From Hahella sp. CCB-MM4 (GTDB lineage: Bacteria > Pseudomonadota > Gammaproteobacteria > Pseudomonadales > Oleiphilaceae): a stretch of DNA of 64,000 nt. The stretch is taken from contig NZ_MRYI01000016.1 of the NCBI RefSeq assembly GCF_002260525.1, positions 62,001 to 126,000 on the forward strand, in the 5' to 3' direction. The notes below the pieces were generated by a model that saw only the letters and a program-made list of their open reading frames with translations, ran no database searches and was not told the origin of the DNA. The position numbers and the translations under genes are program-made. Below, in pieces: positions 43,114-52,409 of the stretch. Each line of letters opens with the position of its first letter. Position 1 is the first letter of the stretch.

Positions 43114-44372
43114 TCCTTCTCAGATCTGCGGTGAATGCAATGACGTTGATGCACTTTAAAACAGCTCATACTCTCATTCTGAACGGCCTATTGGCGATAC
43201 TCCTGTTTGTGGGCCAGCCGGCTTCGGCAGAATGGGTGCGTGTCACGGGGGAATCCCTGGTTCGGGGCGGAGATGTTGCCGCTGCACGCAAGGCGGCTCA
43301 ACAGGATGCTATCAGCCAGGCTTCATTGCAGTTCGGGGCGTCTATTTCAAGCCAGGATACCGTGGAGCAGGGACTTCTTACTGAATCCACCATCAAAGTG
43401 AGAAGTCATTCATATGCCAGCAGGATAGTGCCGGTATCTGAGGAAATTATTGACGGTACCTTGCGCTTGACGCTGGATCTGGACATGCAGGCACAGAAGT
43501 CAGAATTATGTGCAGGAATGCAGACCAACCAATATCGCCGTCATGTGGCCCTGCTCAGTTTTGCCCTGGAAAATCAGACTCAGGCCAGTGTTGGTGGCCT
43601 TTATGATATCGATCGTGAATTGCCCACGGCGCTGAATGGCATGTTATTGAATTCACCCCGGTTACTGGTGAGCCAGGCCAGCCATATTCAGCTGTATCAG
43701 GAGCTGGTTAACGCACCGACCCACGAAACAGAGCAGCGTACTCTAACCAAGGCGGTGGACGAAGCGCGGAAACTTGGTGTTCAGTTCATTGTCTCGGGAG
43801 TCGTGAGGGATGTCTCGCTGCGCAGTCCGGATGCTTATAACCGCTCAATTGTTAAAAATGTGAGCCGTTGGCTGACCCTCAGTGACCTGGAAAGGGTATT
43901 TGTGGTGGATCTGTTTATCCATGACGGTTTCAGCGGTGCCATCATGTTTGAAAAGCGTTACAGCACCATCGGTGAATGGGATGCGGACCCGGAACAGAAC
44001 CGCCCATTATTGTCAGCGGAGTTTCGGGAACTGGATTACGGTAAAAAAGTTGCCAATGTTCTGCATAGCATGGCGGCGGATATTGAGGCCAATCTATCCT
44101 GTCAGCCGTTTATGACCCGGATAACCCGGGTGGAGGGGCGTAATATCCTGTTTGAGGCCGGTGCTAATTCAGGAATTCGGCCCGGAGACCGCTTTCAGAT
44201 CTACCGCTCTCGTCAGTTATACGATGGTACCCGGTTTCAGGGAACCCATTTGGCGGATATGAAACTTGCTCTTCAGGTTGGGCTGGTTCAACCGGAGATG
44301 TCCAGTGGGGACCTTAGTCTGGACCCCACCCGTATTAATATCCAGGCCGATGATGTTGTTGTAAGCTGGTGA
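43110..44372 (+). CDS. flgT: Flagellar assembly protein FlgT
   Basis: Periplasmic H-ring protein needed for stable polar flagellar motors in Vibrio. Up to 420 residues; the ATG at 43110 overlaps the flgP stop, but ATG 43140 or 43149 would give a more usual signal peptide (LILNGLLAILLFVGQPASA). Mature EWVRVTGES, then the N-terminal domain with AARKAAQQDAISQASLQFGA, a middle domain, and a C-terminal domain (EGRNILFEAGANSGIRPGDRFQIYR) fit the family. Confidence 0.9.
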   Translation: MILLRSAVNAMTLMHFKTAHTLILNGLLAILLFVGQPASAEWVRVTGESLVRGGDVAAARKAAQQDAISQASLQFGASISSQDTVEQGLLTESTIKVRSHSYASRIVPVSEEIIDGTLRLTLDLDMQAQKSELCAGMQTNQYRRHVALLSFALENQTQASVGGLYDIDRELPTALNGMLLNSPRLLVSQASHIQLYQELVNAPTHETEQRTLTKAVDEARKLGVQFIVSGVVRDVSLRSPDAYNRSIVKNVSRWLTLSDLERVFVVDLFIHDGFSGAIMFEKRYSTIGEWDADPEQNRPLLSAEFRELDYGKKVANVLHSMAADIEANLSCQPFMTRITRVEGRNILFEAGANSGIRPGDRFQIYRSRQLYDGTRFQGTHLADMKLALQVGLVQPEMSSGDLSLDPTRINIQADDVVVSW

Positions 44373-44751
44373 TATATAAAAGGTTGTCGTATTTTCTGGG
44401 ACGTGCGAAAAGGTATTCAATACAGAGGCTCTGTCCCATTTCTCTTCTCCATTCTCGCTATTAACATCCCTTCCTATCGTCTGTCTAGACGTAATAAACG
44501 TAAGGTAATTAGGATTCAGCATTAGATATAAGTATAATGCGCGGGCCAAATTCGATGGAGGGCCGTGACATCGGCTCGGGTGACACTACCCACCGGGTAC
44601 ACAGATAATCCGGAACCTAAATCTCGAGCGGCTTATACATGACCGTTAAGCCGGCAGGCAGCCTGGGCCATACATCATCGTGGCACAGGTCTATCGTTGG
44701 GGTTCCAAACATGACCCTCAGCTAACTGATTCTCGTGAAAGGCAAAACAGA
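44373..44751. other. Leader and promoter region of mqo
   Basis: No gene. TATAAT at 44533-44538 is a perfect -10; the best -35 is a weak TTAGGA 18 nt upstream. That leaves a leader of about 200 nt before mqo. The leader has a 7-bp stem (CGGCTTA/TAAGCCG, 44629-44653). No known riboswitch was recognised. Confidence 0.5.
44533..44538 (+). promoter_or_regulatory. Candidate -10 element for mqo
   Basis: TATAAT consensus in an AT-rich stretch, with a poor -35 at the right distance. A poor -35 would suit an activated promoter. Confidence 0.45.
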
Positions 44752-46254
44752 ATGACTGTAAAATCTGCTGATGTACTACTTGTCGGCGCCGGAGTCATGA
44801 GCACAACCCTGGGAATGATGCTCAAGCAACTGGACCCGTCCCTGAAAATCATCATGGTCGAACGACTTGACCATGTCGCCCACGAAAGCACGGATGGATG
44901 GAACAATGCCGGCACCGGACATGCCGCCTATTGTGAACTGAACTACACCCCGCGTACTGCTGACGGCAGTATTGATATTTCCAAAGCCATATCGATCAAT
45001 GCGGCTTTCGAAGTGTCTTTGCAATTCTGGTCTTACCTGGTTGAAAAAGGGGCCCTACCTACGCCTACCCAATTTATCAACCGAGCTCCTCACCTCAGTT
45101 TTGTGTGGGGAGAGGATGACATCCAATTTTTACGGCAACGTTACGAAATGATGCATAAGCATCATTTGTTCAAGGATATGGAATTCACCGACGATCCTGA
45201 CGTTGTGAAACAGTGGGTTCCATTGGTAATGGGCCAGCGGGATACCTCTCATAAAGTGGCCGCGACCAAAGTAGAGTATGGTTCAGATGTGGATTTCGGA
45301 TCACTGACCCGAAATATGGTCAGCCATCTCCAGTCACTACCGGACTTCGAGCTCATGTTGAGCCATTCCGTGAAAGCTCTGACACAACAGCCTAACGGAC
45401 GCTGGAACGTTAGAGTGAAAGACCGTAAAACCAAAGAATCCATGTACATCAACGCCAAATTTGTTTTTCTTGGCGCTGGTGGCGGAGCGCTTCCGTTACT
45501 GCAGAAATCAGGTATTCCAGAAGGCGAAGGTTACGGTGGTTTCCCTGTCAGTGGTCAATGGCTGGTGTGCCAGAAGCCGGAGATTGTCAGCCAGCATTAT
45601 GCAAAGGTATACGGTAAGGCCCCGATCGGAGCGCCCCCAATGTCCGTACCTCACCTGGATACCCGGATTATCAACGGCAAGCCTGCTTTGTTGTTCGGAC
45701 CATTTGCCGGATTTACCACCCGCTTCCTGAAGGATGGATCGGTGTTTGACCTGCCTTCTTCCTTTAAAGGAGACAATTTCGGACCGATCTGGTCGGCGGG
45801 CATGGACAATCTGGATTTGACCCGTTACCTGATCAAGGAAGTGTTCCAGTCACAGAAAGCCAGGGTCAATTCGCTGCGTAATTTCTTCCCCGAAGCCAAA
45901 GATGAAGATTGGCATCTGGCAGTTGCCGGGCAGCGGGTACAGATCATTAAACGCTGTGCGAAAGATGGCGGCAAACTGGAGTTCGGTACCGAGGTGGTTT
46001 CTTCCAAAGACTCTACCCTCGCTGCGCTTCTCGGTGCATCTCCAGGTGCGTCTACGGCGGCACAGACCATGGTCAATATCATTGAGAACTGCTTTGCTGA
46101 CAGGATGGCCTCAGAAGAATGGCAGGCGAAGATGAAAGAGATGGTACCTTCCTATGGTCAGTCCCTGGTTGACGATGCTGAGCTTGCCGATAGGGTTCGC
46201 CAGCGGACTTTGGGGACTCTGGGATTGAAGCCGGCTGAAACGGCTTCTGCCTGA
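44752..46254 (+). CDS. mqo: Malate:quinone oxidoreductase
   Basis: Membrane-associated FAD enzyme that oxidises malate to oxaloacetate and reduces quinone in the TCA cycle. The ATG at 44752 begins with the FAD fold (MTVKSADVLLVGAGVMST) and is preferred over a GTG 72 nt upstream. 500 residues, normal length. Further marks: HESTDGWNNAGTGHAAYCELNY, DVDFGSLTR, VFLGAGGGALPLLQKSGIPE and LFGPFAGFTTRFLK. It is a single gene with a strong terminator, and feeds the quinone pool used by the bd oxidase. Confidence 0.96.
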   Translation: MTVKSADVLLVGAGVMSTTLGMMLKQLDPSLKIIMVERLDHVAHESTDGWNNAGTGHAAYCELNYTPRTADGSIDISKAISINAAFEVSLQFWSYLVEKGALPTPTQFINRAPHLSFVWGEDDIQFLRQRYEMMHKHHLFKDMEFTDDPDVVKQWVPLVMGQRDTSHKVAATKVEYGSDVDFGSLTRNMVSHLQSLPDFELMLSHSVKALTQQPNGRWNVRVKDRKTKESMYINAKFVFLGAGGGALPLLQKSGIPEGEGYGGFPVSGQWLVCQKPEIVSQHYAKVYGKAPIGAPPMSVPHLDTRIINGKPALLFGPFAGFTTRFLKDGSVFDLPSSFKGDNFGPIWSAGMDNLDLTRYLIKEVFQSQKARVNSLRNFFPEAKDEDWHLAVAGQRVQIIKRCAKDGGKLEFGTEVVSSKDSTLAALLGASPGASTAAQTMVNIIENCFADRMASEEWQAKMKEMVPSYGQSLVDDAELADRVRQRTLGTLGLKPAETASA

Positions 46255-46276
46255 TCTCTTTTTTGATCACATCCTA

Positions 46277-46308
46277 AAGCACCGAGCCGGTACTGGCTCG
46301 GTGCTTTT
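46277..46308 (+). terminator. Intrinsic terminator of mqo
   Basis: Perfect 12-bp stem (AAGCACCGAGCC / GGCTCGGTGCTT) with a 6-nt loop and a short T tail, 22 nt after the stop. The best terminator in the window. Confidence 0.92.
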
Positions 46309-46676
46309 CGTATTTCACCTTTCTTTCCCTTTCCCCCTTCTGTCCCTTTTCTCCTTTCGCTTCCTTCCTCTTACTACTGCCACCGGTAGTTCCGCTTGTT
46401 GATCGTTTTATACGTATCTCCAACTCCTGTTGAAGCGGCCGCACATCATCCTGGTAATCCGTGATTCATTTTGACGCTATAACTGGTAAATGAAATACCA
46501 AATTAGGGCAAATTCTGGTGCGAGCCGCTGCGGCAAGCTGCACCAGTTCTGTGCGACTAAAAATAACAATATGAAATTTATAGGGAAAACAGCAGGTTGC
46601 TAAGGTTGGCAAGTACTTTGCTCCTGAGTCCTACCAAAGCTTAAAAATATTGGTAGCCATCTTGGAGTTTTTGCCC
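46309..46676. other. Spacer before the redox cluster
   Basis: No gene. A polypyrimidine tract of about 60 nt lies at 46308-46376. A TGGTA-N7-TACCA inverted repeat is at 46484-46500 and a hairpin (CTGGTGC/GCACCAG arms, 46515-46546) lies 130 nt before the first start codon. Either could be regulatory. No FNR/ANR box was found. Confidence 0.5.
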
Positions 46677-48704
46677 ATGCACAGCGAGGCAGCTGTCATG
46701 CCCGAATCGACTGACGATCAGCCTTCTTCTGCGGAAGCCGTTGCTTCTTCGGAGCTGCATCCCGTTATCGTGGTGGGTGCGGGGCCTGTGGGTCTTCGCT
46801 GTGTGGAAGAGTTGTTGCGTTACGAGTTGAAGCGGCCGATCTGGCTGTTTGGTGAAGAGCGTTGGGATCCATACAACCGGGTAAGACTTTCCAGCCTGCT
46901 GGCCGGCGACATTCGGCTGAGCGATATCAATATGAGCCTCCCGGCGGAGGCAATGAGCAAAGTCGTACAGATCAAACAATGTCAGGTCGTGGCGATCGAT
47001 CCTGATACCCGGACTATTCGTGATCAACATGGACGTATCCATGCCTACCACAAGCTGGTTTTGGCCGTAGGTTCCAAAGCCTTTATTCCCAATGTCCCCG
47101 GCGTGAATCTCAGTGGAGTCTATTCTCTGCGCTCGTTAAGCGATACCGAAGCCCTGTTGGCCAGGCGTGCAAGAGTCCGTCGGCTGGTGGTGATCGGTGG
47201 AGGATTGCTCGGCCTCGAAGCTGCCAAGGCCATGGCCCGGGACGGTACTGAAGTGGAAGTTGTGCAGCAGGCGTCCCATGTCATGAACCGTCAGTTGGAT
47301 TCACGAGGTGGTGAAAGGGTCAGCGATTATTTGCGGCTGCTTGGTATCCGGGTGAGGGTGGGGAGTGGTCTCGCTGAAATCTGTGGTGACCATCAAGTGA
47401 CCTCCATCAGGCTTCGAGACGGAACCGAAATTCCCTGTGACAGTGTGCTGCTGGCGACAGGTATTACCCCAAATATTGAAATGGCCCGGTCTGCCTGGAT
47501 AAAAGTTGGTCGTGGGATACGCGTGAATGATGTCATGCAGACTTCCCAGTCGGATATATATGCCATAGGGGAGTGTGCCGAACATCAGGGGCATGTGTAT
47601 GGCCTGGTTGCTCCTGGATTGGAGCAGGCAGCCGTGGCCGCCGCTCATATATACGGAGAGGAGGCGGTCTATCGTGGTTCCATGATGGCCAGCCAACTGA
47701 AAGTCGCCGGCATACCCGTTACCAGTATCGGTCCGTGGGAGAAACTGGAAGGACAACCGCGGGTGCGGGCACTGGTGTACAGCGATCAACAGCACTACCG
47801 AAAGATAATCGTTCGGGAAGGGCGGCTGGAAGCCGCCATGGCGGTAGGGGATTGGCCTGAAAAAAATCGTTTGCAGGAAGCCGTGACCACCCGGCGTTAT
47901 CTGTGGCCCTGGCAGCGTTTCGCATTCTTGCGCAAAGGACTGTTATGGGGCGACGCAGAAGAAAGCCGGGTCAGTCAGTGGCCGGCAGATGCGCTGGTGT
48001 GTCAGTGCATGGCGGTTTCCCGCGGTAAGCTCAGTGCTGCCATAGAGGAGGGAGCCTCCACCACGGACCAACTGGCAGCCTGCACAGGTGCGTCTACGGT
48101 ATGTGGTAGCTGTAAACCGTTGTTGGCGGAAATGGTCGGTTCACCAGCCGGGATCGAGCCAATCAAAGCGAAAGGTTCCCATCTCGGTTGGGGGATTGCC
48201 GCCATGTTACTGGCGCTATTCTTGTCGTTCTACCCTGCTTTTGGCGTGCGCAATTCGGTTCAGGAGGTCTGGCCTCTGGATATTCTTTGGCGAGATGGTC
48301 TGTTCAAGCAAATCTCCGGTTTTACCTTACTCGGGCTGCTGGTTATTGGTCTGGCTTTGTCCCTGCGCAAACGGGTGCGTTTCTTTTCAACCGGTAGGGG
48401 AGCCATCGGCGGATTCGATTATTGGCGCCTGGCTCATGTGATTCTTGGTGGGCTGGCATTGGCTGCACTGGTGATACATACCGGATTGGCGATTGGCTAC
48501 AACCTGAATCAATGGTTGATGCTGGATTTTTTGGCAGCTGCAGCTCTGGGAGCGTTAACCACCTACGTGATTGCCTTGCAACACCGAATAGGAAGGAAAC
48601 CTGGCAAGCGATTAAGGGAGTGGATGTACTGGCTGCATGTGGTGGTCATCTGGCCTCTGCCTGTATTGCTTGGGTTCCATATTCTTAGTGTCTATTACTT
48701 TTGA
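46677..48704 (+). CDS. FAD/NAD(P)H oxidoreductase fused to a BFD domain and a membrane cytochrome part
   Basis: 675 residues from ATG 46677 (GGAG 9 nt upstream). The first 400 residues resemble the N-terminal diaphorase of nitrite reductase NirB: FAD motif VVGAGPVGLRCVEELL, NAD motif VVIGGGLLGLEAAKAM, and YAIGECAEHQG. A BFD-like [2Fe-2S] domain follows with four Cys (CQC...CGSC). The C-terminal 180 residues hold about five membrane helices with five His (LAHV, VIHTG, ALQHR, WLHVV, GFHIL), suggesting two b haems. It probably moves electrons between NAD(P)H or quinone and the multihaem cytochrome encoded 46 nt downstream. Sirohaem and nitrite-binding parts are absent, so it is not a nitrite reductase. 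Confidence 0.85.
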   Translation: MHSEAAVMPESTDDQPSSAEAVASSELHPVIVVGAGPVGLRCVEELLRYELKRPIWLFGEERWDPYNRVRLSSLLAGDIRLSDINMSLPAEAMSKVVQIKQCQVVAIDPDTRTIRDQHGRIHAYHKLVLAVGSKAFIPNVPGVNLSGVYSLRSLSDTEALLARRARVRRLVVIGGGLLGLEAAKAMARDGTEVEVVQQASHVMNRQLDSRGGERVSDYLRLLGIRVRVGSGLAEICGDHQVTSIRLRDGTEIPCDSVLLATGITPNIEMARSAWIKVGRGIRVNDVMQTSQSDIYAIGECAEHQGHVYGLVAPGLEQAAVAAAHIYGEEAVYRGSMMASQLKVAGIPVTSIGPWEKLEGQPRVRALVYSDQQHYRKIIVREGRLEAAMAVGDWPEKNRLQEAVTTRRYLWPWQRFAFLRKGLLWGDAEESRVSQWPADALVCQCMAVSRGKLSAAIEEGASTTDQLAACTGASTVCGSCKPLLAEMVGSPAGIEPIKAKGSHLGWGIAAMLLALFLSFYPAFGVRNSVQEVWPLDILWRDGLFKQISGFTLLGLLVIGLALSLRKRVRFFSTGRGAIGGFDYWRLAHVILGGLALAALVIHTGLAIGYNLNQWLMLDFLAAAALGALTTYVIALQHRIGRKPGKRLREWMYWLHVVVIWPLPVLLGFHILSVYYF

Positions 48705-48750
48705 TGGTTGCACGAAAGAGAAGCAAAATAATGATTAGCGAGCGCACAAA

Positions 48751-50079
48751 ATGAAGTGGTTGAGCTGGGGGCTGATCAGCATCTTGCTTGGTGTCTTCTG
48801 GGGGTGGAGTCTGTTCACCAAAGAACAGAATGCCCGTTACCTGATCGGTGAGACCACAGACGGTCACCATCAAATCGAGCTGGCCTGTGAAAGTTGTCAC
48901 CTGGAGCCCTTTGGTGGTGCTGAGTTGATACAGGAAGCTTGCACGAACTGCCATGGTGCTGAACTGGCAAGGGCTGATGACAGTCATCCGAAATCAAAAT
49001 TTACCGATCCACGTAACGCGGCCCGAATAGAAGTATTGGACGCCCGGTACTGTGTTACTTGCCACATTGAACACCGCAATGAAGAAACTCATGAGATGGG
49101 AGTCACACTGCCGGAGGATTTCTGTTTCTACTGTCACGAGGATATCGGAGAGGATCGTCCGACCCATAAAAATGTACCGTTCTCCGACTGTCTTACCTCC
49201 GGCTGTCATAACTATCACGATAACCGGGCCCTCTATGAGGATTTTCTGGTTAAGCATGCAGATCAAGCGGCCATTGGCCTGGATCCCCACCAGCCCATGC
49301 GTAACCTGCTGGAGCAGGTGGTGGCAGAAAAAGGGGCGGTCCGGCCCCTGACCTTGAATGAAGCGGATAAACCTCAAACCTTACATGTAGGTTCCGAAGT
49401 AATGGATGACTGGCTGCAGACCTCTCATGCTGCTGCCGGGGTTAACTGTAGCGGATGTCACCAGTCTTCTGGTAGCACTTGGGTGGATAAGCCGGGGCTC
49501 GAATCCTGCCAGAGTTGCCATCAGCAGGAAGCCGAAACTTTCCTGCAGGGTAAACATGGTATGCGTCTGGCTGGAAGTGGGGATCTACCACTCTCTCCGA
49601 TGACTCCAGCCATGGGGCGGTTACCTTTCAAAACAGATGCGCTGGAGACTGAACTTACGTGTACCACTTGCCATGGCGCCCATCGGTTCGATACCTGGAA
49701 AGCCGCAGTGGAAAGTTGCCTGGGATGTCACAACGATGAACATTCACGAAATTATCCGGATTCACCTCACGCAACGTTGCGCGAACTGGAACATCAGGGG
49801 CTGGCGGATCCTGGTACCGGGGTAAGTTGCGCCACCTGTCATATGCCCAGACTTGAAAGTGCCGGACTCGGTGGTGAGGCAATACAGGTGATGCACAACC
49901 AGAATGACAATCTTCGTCCCAATGAAAAGATGATTCGCTCGGTTTGTATGGATTGTCATGGATTCCCCTTTTCTCTGGATGCGTTGGCAGACCCTGAGCT
50001 GATCAGAAACAACTTCAAAGGGCAGCCGGCAGCGCATGTGGAGAGTATCGATTGGGCGACGGGCCGCCGGGAAGAGTAG
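48751..50079 (+). CDS. Membrane-anchored multihaem c-type cytochrome (10 CxxCH plus one CX4CH)
   Basis: 442 residues. An N-terminal helix (WLSWGLISILLGVFWGWSLF) anchors it with the rest in the periplasm. Haem sites in order: CESCH, CTNCH, CVTCH, CFYCH, then CLTSGCH with a four-residue spacing, then CSGCH, CQSCH, CTTCH, CLGCH, CATCH and CMDCH. Eleven haems are possible if the CX4CH site is filled. Many extra His can act as distal ligands. It likely takes electrons from the fused reductase just upstream. The acceptor is unknown. Confidence 0.9.
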   Translation: MKWLSWGLISILLGVFWGWSLFTKEQNARYLIGETTDGHHQIELACESCHLEPFGGAELIQEACTNCHGAELARADDSHPKSKFTDPRNAARIEVLDARYCVTCHIEHRNEETHEMGVTLPEDFCFYCHEDIGEDRPTHKNVPFSDCLTSGCHNYHDNRALYEDFLVKHADQAAIGLDPHQPMRNLLEQVVAEKGAVRPLTLNEADKPQTLHVGSEVMDDWLQTSHAAAGVNCSGCHQSSGSTWVDKPGLESCQSCHQQEAETFLQGKHGMRLAGSGDLPLSPMTPAMGRLPFKTDALETELTCTTCHGAHRFDTWKAAVESCLGCHNDEHSRNYPDSPHATLRELEHQGLADPGTGVSCATCHMPRLESAGLGGEAIQVMHNQNDNLRPNEKMIRSVCMDCHGFPFSLDALADPELIRNNFKGQPAAHVESIDWATGRREE

Positions 50080-50221
50080 TCGTTTCAACATGTTTTACCT
50101 GTCGGGATCTTATGAATCCAAACACAGTCTCACAAGAAGGCTGGAATCATAAAAAGCAGAGCGTGGAAATGCTTTCGGCAATTCATGTCGGGTTAACGCT
50201 AAAAGGTGAGAGGAAAAACAC

Positions 50222-50896
50222 ATGAAACAACTGAAATTACTAACCAAAAATTCTAAATCGGAAAAAGTATCTGTATGGGGCCGGTCTTCTGTAAAGGCTT
50301 GGTCTTCTATCGCGGACTTGTCTTATGTCGGGACCAAAGGCGCTGTGTTTGGGTTGGCCGTGACGGCGGGATTGATGATGACTGGGTGTGAAAGCGAACC
50401 CCAGGGTATCTCCCCACAACAGTTTACTGATGCGCTGCATAAAGTTATGGAGTCTGATCGGGCTGTATATACCAAGCAGGTGGTTAACCGATTGGCCAAG
50501 GAAGAAAAGGTTATCAAGGCGAGTGAGCATTTCATGGATGAAAAAGCCCTGCCGTTACCTGCCCAGATGTTCCGTTTCGGAGCTGAAATGGTGGCGGGAA
50601 AAACAGATGATTTCAGCTACTCGTTACAGTCTCTGTGGCCCATCAACAAGCAGAATGCCCCGGTAACCGAAGTGGAGAAAACCGGGCTCAAGTTTATCGC
50701 CGATAATCCGGGGCAGAACTACTACAGCGAGGAGGAACTCGGTGGCCAGAAATACTTTACAGCTGTCTATCCTGACATTGCCGTCGCTCCGGTTTGTGCA
50801 TCCTGCCACAATGAGCATAAGGATACTCCGCGCACCGACTTCAAAATTGGCGATGTGATGGGCGGTGTGGTCATCAGGGTGCCCGTCGGATCCTAA
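50222..50896 (+). CDS. DUF3365 (Tll0287-like) haem lipoprotein
   Basis: 224 residues. After an unusually long basic lead, a hydrophobic core and lipobox (GLMMTGC) mark a lipoprotein. The mature part matches the Tll0287-like/DUF3365 haem domain: FRFGAEMVAG-type helix, a YSLQSLWPINKQNAP segment, YFTAVYPDIAV, and one haem site CASCH followed by GDVMGGVVIRVP. Such domains are thought to sense redox state or carry electrons. It lies between the multihaem gene and a cytochrome c5-like gene (3-nt gap). Confidence 0.85.
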   Translation: MKQLKLLTKNSKSEKVSVWGRSSVKAWSSIADLSYVGTKGAVFGLAVTAGLMMTGCESEPQGISPQQFTDALHKVMESDRAVYTKQVVNRLAKEEKVIKASEHFMDEKALPLPAQMFRFGAEMVAGKTDDFSYSLQSLWPINKQNAPVTEVEKTGLKFIADNPGQNYYSEEELGGQKYFTAVYPDIAVAPVCASCHNEHKDTPRTDFKIGDVMGGVVIRVPVGS

Positions 50897-50899
50897 GCC

Positions 50900-51271
50900 A
50901 TGCAACTGCCCGATAATCGATTGGGGTACTGGCGACAATTTTCAATCAACCTGCTGATTGCTGCTCTGGCGACGCTGGGATTGGCAGGTTGTAGTGGTGG
51001 AGCCGAGAATGAGCTTGTCAGTGCCGGTAAGACAGTCTGGGAAGCCAATTGCAGAGTATGTCATCAGCAGGGATTGGGAGGCGCTCCGATGATAGGGAAT
51101 CAGAAGCAATGGGCTCCAAGGATTGCTCAAGGAGTGCCCGTGCTGATCGAGCATGCGACACAGGGATATTCGGGAGCAACAGGAGTGATGCCCCCACGGG
51201 GAGGGAATCCCGATCTGCCGGATGAGCAATTGAAACTGGCTGTTGCCTATATGGTGTCCCAAAGCCGCTAA
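50900..51271 (+). CDS. Cytochrome c5-like lipoprotein
   Basis: 123 residues: signal and lipobox (LATLGLAGC), then a class I cytochrome c with one haem site CRVCH and a C-terminal Met ligand (GVMPPRGGNPDLPDEQL). It is probably a small electron shuttle anchored on the membrane. It starts 3 nt after the previous stop, so both are made together. Confidence 0.9.
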   Translation: MQLPDNRLGYWRQFSINLLIAALATLGLAGCSGGAENELVSAGKTVWEANCRVCHQQGLGGAPMIGNQKQWAPRIAQGVPVLIEHATQGYSGATGVMPPRGGNPDLPDEQLKLAVAYMVSQSR

Positions 51272-51356
51272 CGCCAGATAGATATCTACGAATATTACAT
51301 GTTATTACATTTTGGCGCTGGCTAGCCGGCTCAGTCAGGTTATGCTTTAAAGCTAC

Positions 51357-51387
51357 AGGCCGGTTAGCTCTACGGAACTGCCGGCCT
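51357..51387. terminator. Hairpin between cytochrome gene and PilJ-like gene
   Basis: AGGCCGG / CCGGCCT arms with a 17-nt loop, 85 nt past the stop and in the leader of the next gene. No T run; it may be a leader structure rather than a terminator. Confidence 0.35.
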
Positions 51388-51424
51388 TCACTGATAAAAA
51401 TAAAATACGAGTGAGAATTCCGCC

Positions 51425-52252
51425 ATGCACGATAATCAACGCTGGACCAGCAGAGCGTTATGCCTTCTGCTGCTTTTCTCTGGAGTTTTCGGCTCCATGA
51501 ACGTTCTGGCTGCCCGGGACGCGAATAATCTTCTTGAAGATATCCATCAAGCACGTCTGCAGGCATACCTGCTGTTAACCGATTACTATAATTTCAGTGC
51601 CAATGCAGGTGACAAGCAGCTGATGATTGCGCTTGACGAGGGCAAGTCCTCAATGGACTCCCTGGTGAGTAGCCTGTCGTCAGGCTACGATTCGCCGGAA
51701 TATCTTGCGGCTTTGAGTAAGTTGCAGGAACACTGGGTGAATTATAAAGCTCTCCTGGAACGTAACATTGAAGATATCAAGACCCTTGGGTACCACGAGC
51801 TGCAACTCGTATTTCAGCTTGCCCAGCTGAATGTGGATGTGGGCACCACGCTTGGGCGCATGTATCAATTGGTATCGGACCAGCAAAAAGTGGTGTTGTC
51901 GGATGTGCAGGCACGAAGCCGTCGCTCGGCTTATACCATGGCGGTGATGATGACCAAATATGCCGCCCGCAGTACTTCCAATATCAGCCAGGTGTTCCAG
52001 GGGGAAGATCCAGAGGAAACCCTGGATATACTGGCATCTGAGTTTGATCGCGATCTTCAGCAGCTACTTCAGCTTGAGTACGCGGATGCCTCAACCCTTG
52101 ATCTTCTGCGTAAGGCTCAGATCAAATGGAACTTTATCCGTAATTCCTACATGAACTACAACGAGAACAACGTAAACTTCGTGGTAAACCGTTACTCTCG
52201 CCAGATTATAGAGTCGTTAGATTTCAGGGATTCGGCTTTATTGAAAAGTTAG
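51425..52252 (+). CDS. Periplasmic protein with a PilJ/NarX-like helical domain
   Basis: 275 residues, with a signal peptide (LCLLLLFSGVFGSMNVLAA). The rest is all-helical and resembles the sensor part of PilJ and NarX-type receptors (NLLEDIHQARLQAYLLLTDYYNF, later NFIRNSYMNYNENNVNFVVNRYSRQII). It has no membrane helix, HAMP or signalling domain, so it is a free binding domain. Placement after redox genes suggests it detects or carries a small ion for a partner; that is inference. Confidence 0.65.
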   Translation: MHDNQRWTSRALCLLLLFSGVFGSMNVLAARDANNLLEDIHQARLQAYLLLTDYYNFSANAGDKQLMIALDEGKSSMDSLVSSLSSGYDSPEYLAALSKLQEHWVNYKALLERNIEDIKTLGYHELQLVFQLAQLNVDVGTTLGRMYQLVSDQQKVVLSDVQARSRRSAYTMAVMMTKYAARSTSNISQVFQGEDPEETLDILASEFDRDLQQLLQLEYADASTLDLLRKAQIKWNFIRNSYMNYNENNVNFVVNRYSRQIIESLDFRDSALLKS

Positions 52253-52305
52253 CCGCTGGTTAATTGCTTCCCGTAGTGGGCTTCTAATCCGCTTCCACGG
52301 ACGGC

Positions 52306-52336
52306 CTGTATCCCGGATAAGTCGTTCGGGATACAG
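52306..52336 (+). terminator. Terminator after the PilJ-like gene
   Basis: Perfect 10-bp stem (CTGTATCCCG / CGGGATACAG) with an 11-nt loop and a weakly T-rich tail (AGTTATTTCTC), 54 nt after the stop. Confidence 0.65.
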
Positions 52337-52409
52337 AGTTATTTCTCGCAGCCGCCTAAAATTACCGATACTCTTGCAGTTTGCTTCGATTTTCATTCAG
52401 GGGACTGTA

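Noticed and set aside
46677-48704. Assimilatory nitrite reductase large subunit NirB
   Set aside because: Only the FAD/NAD and BFD-like parts match. The sirohaem/4Fe-4S domain is absent and membrane helices follow instead.
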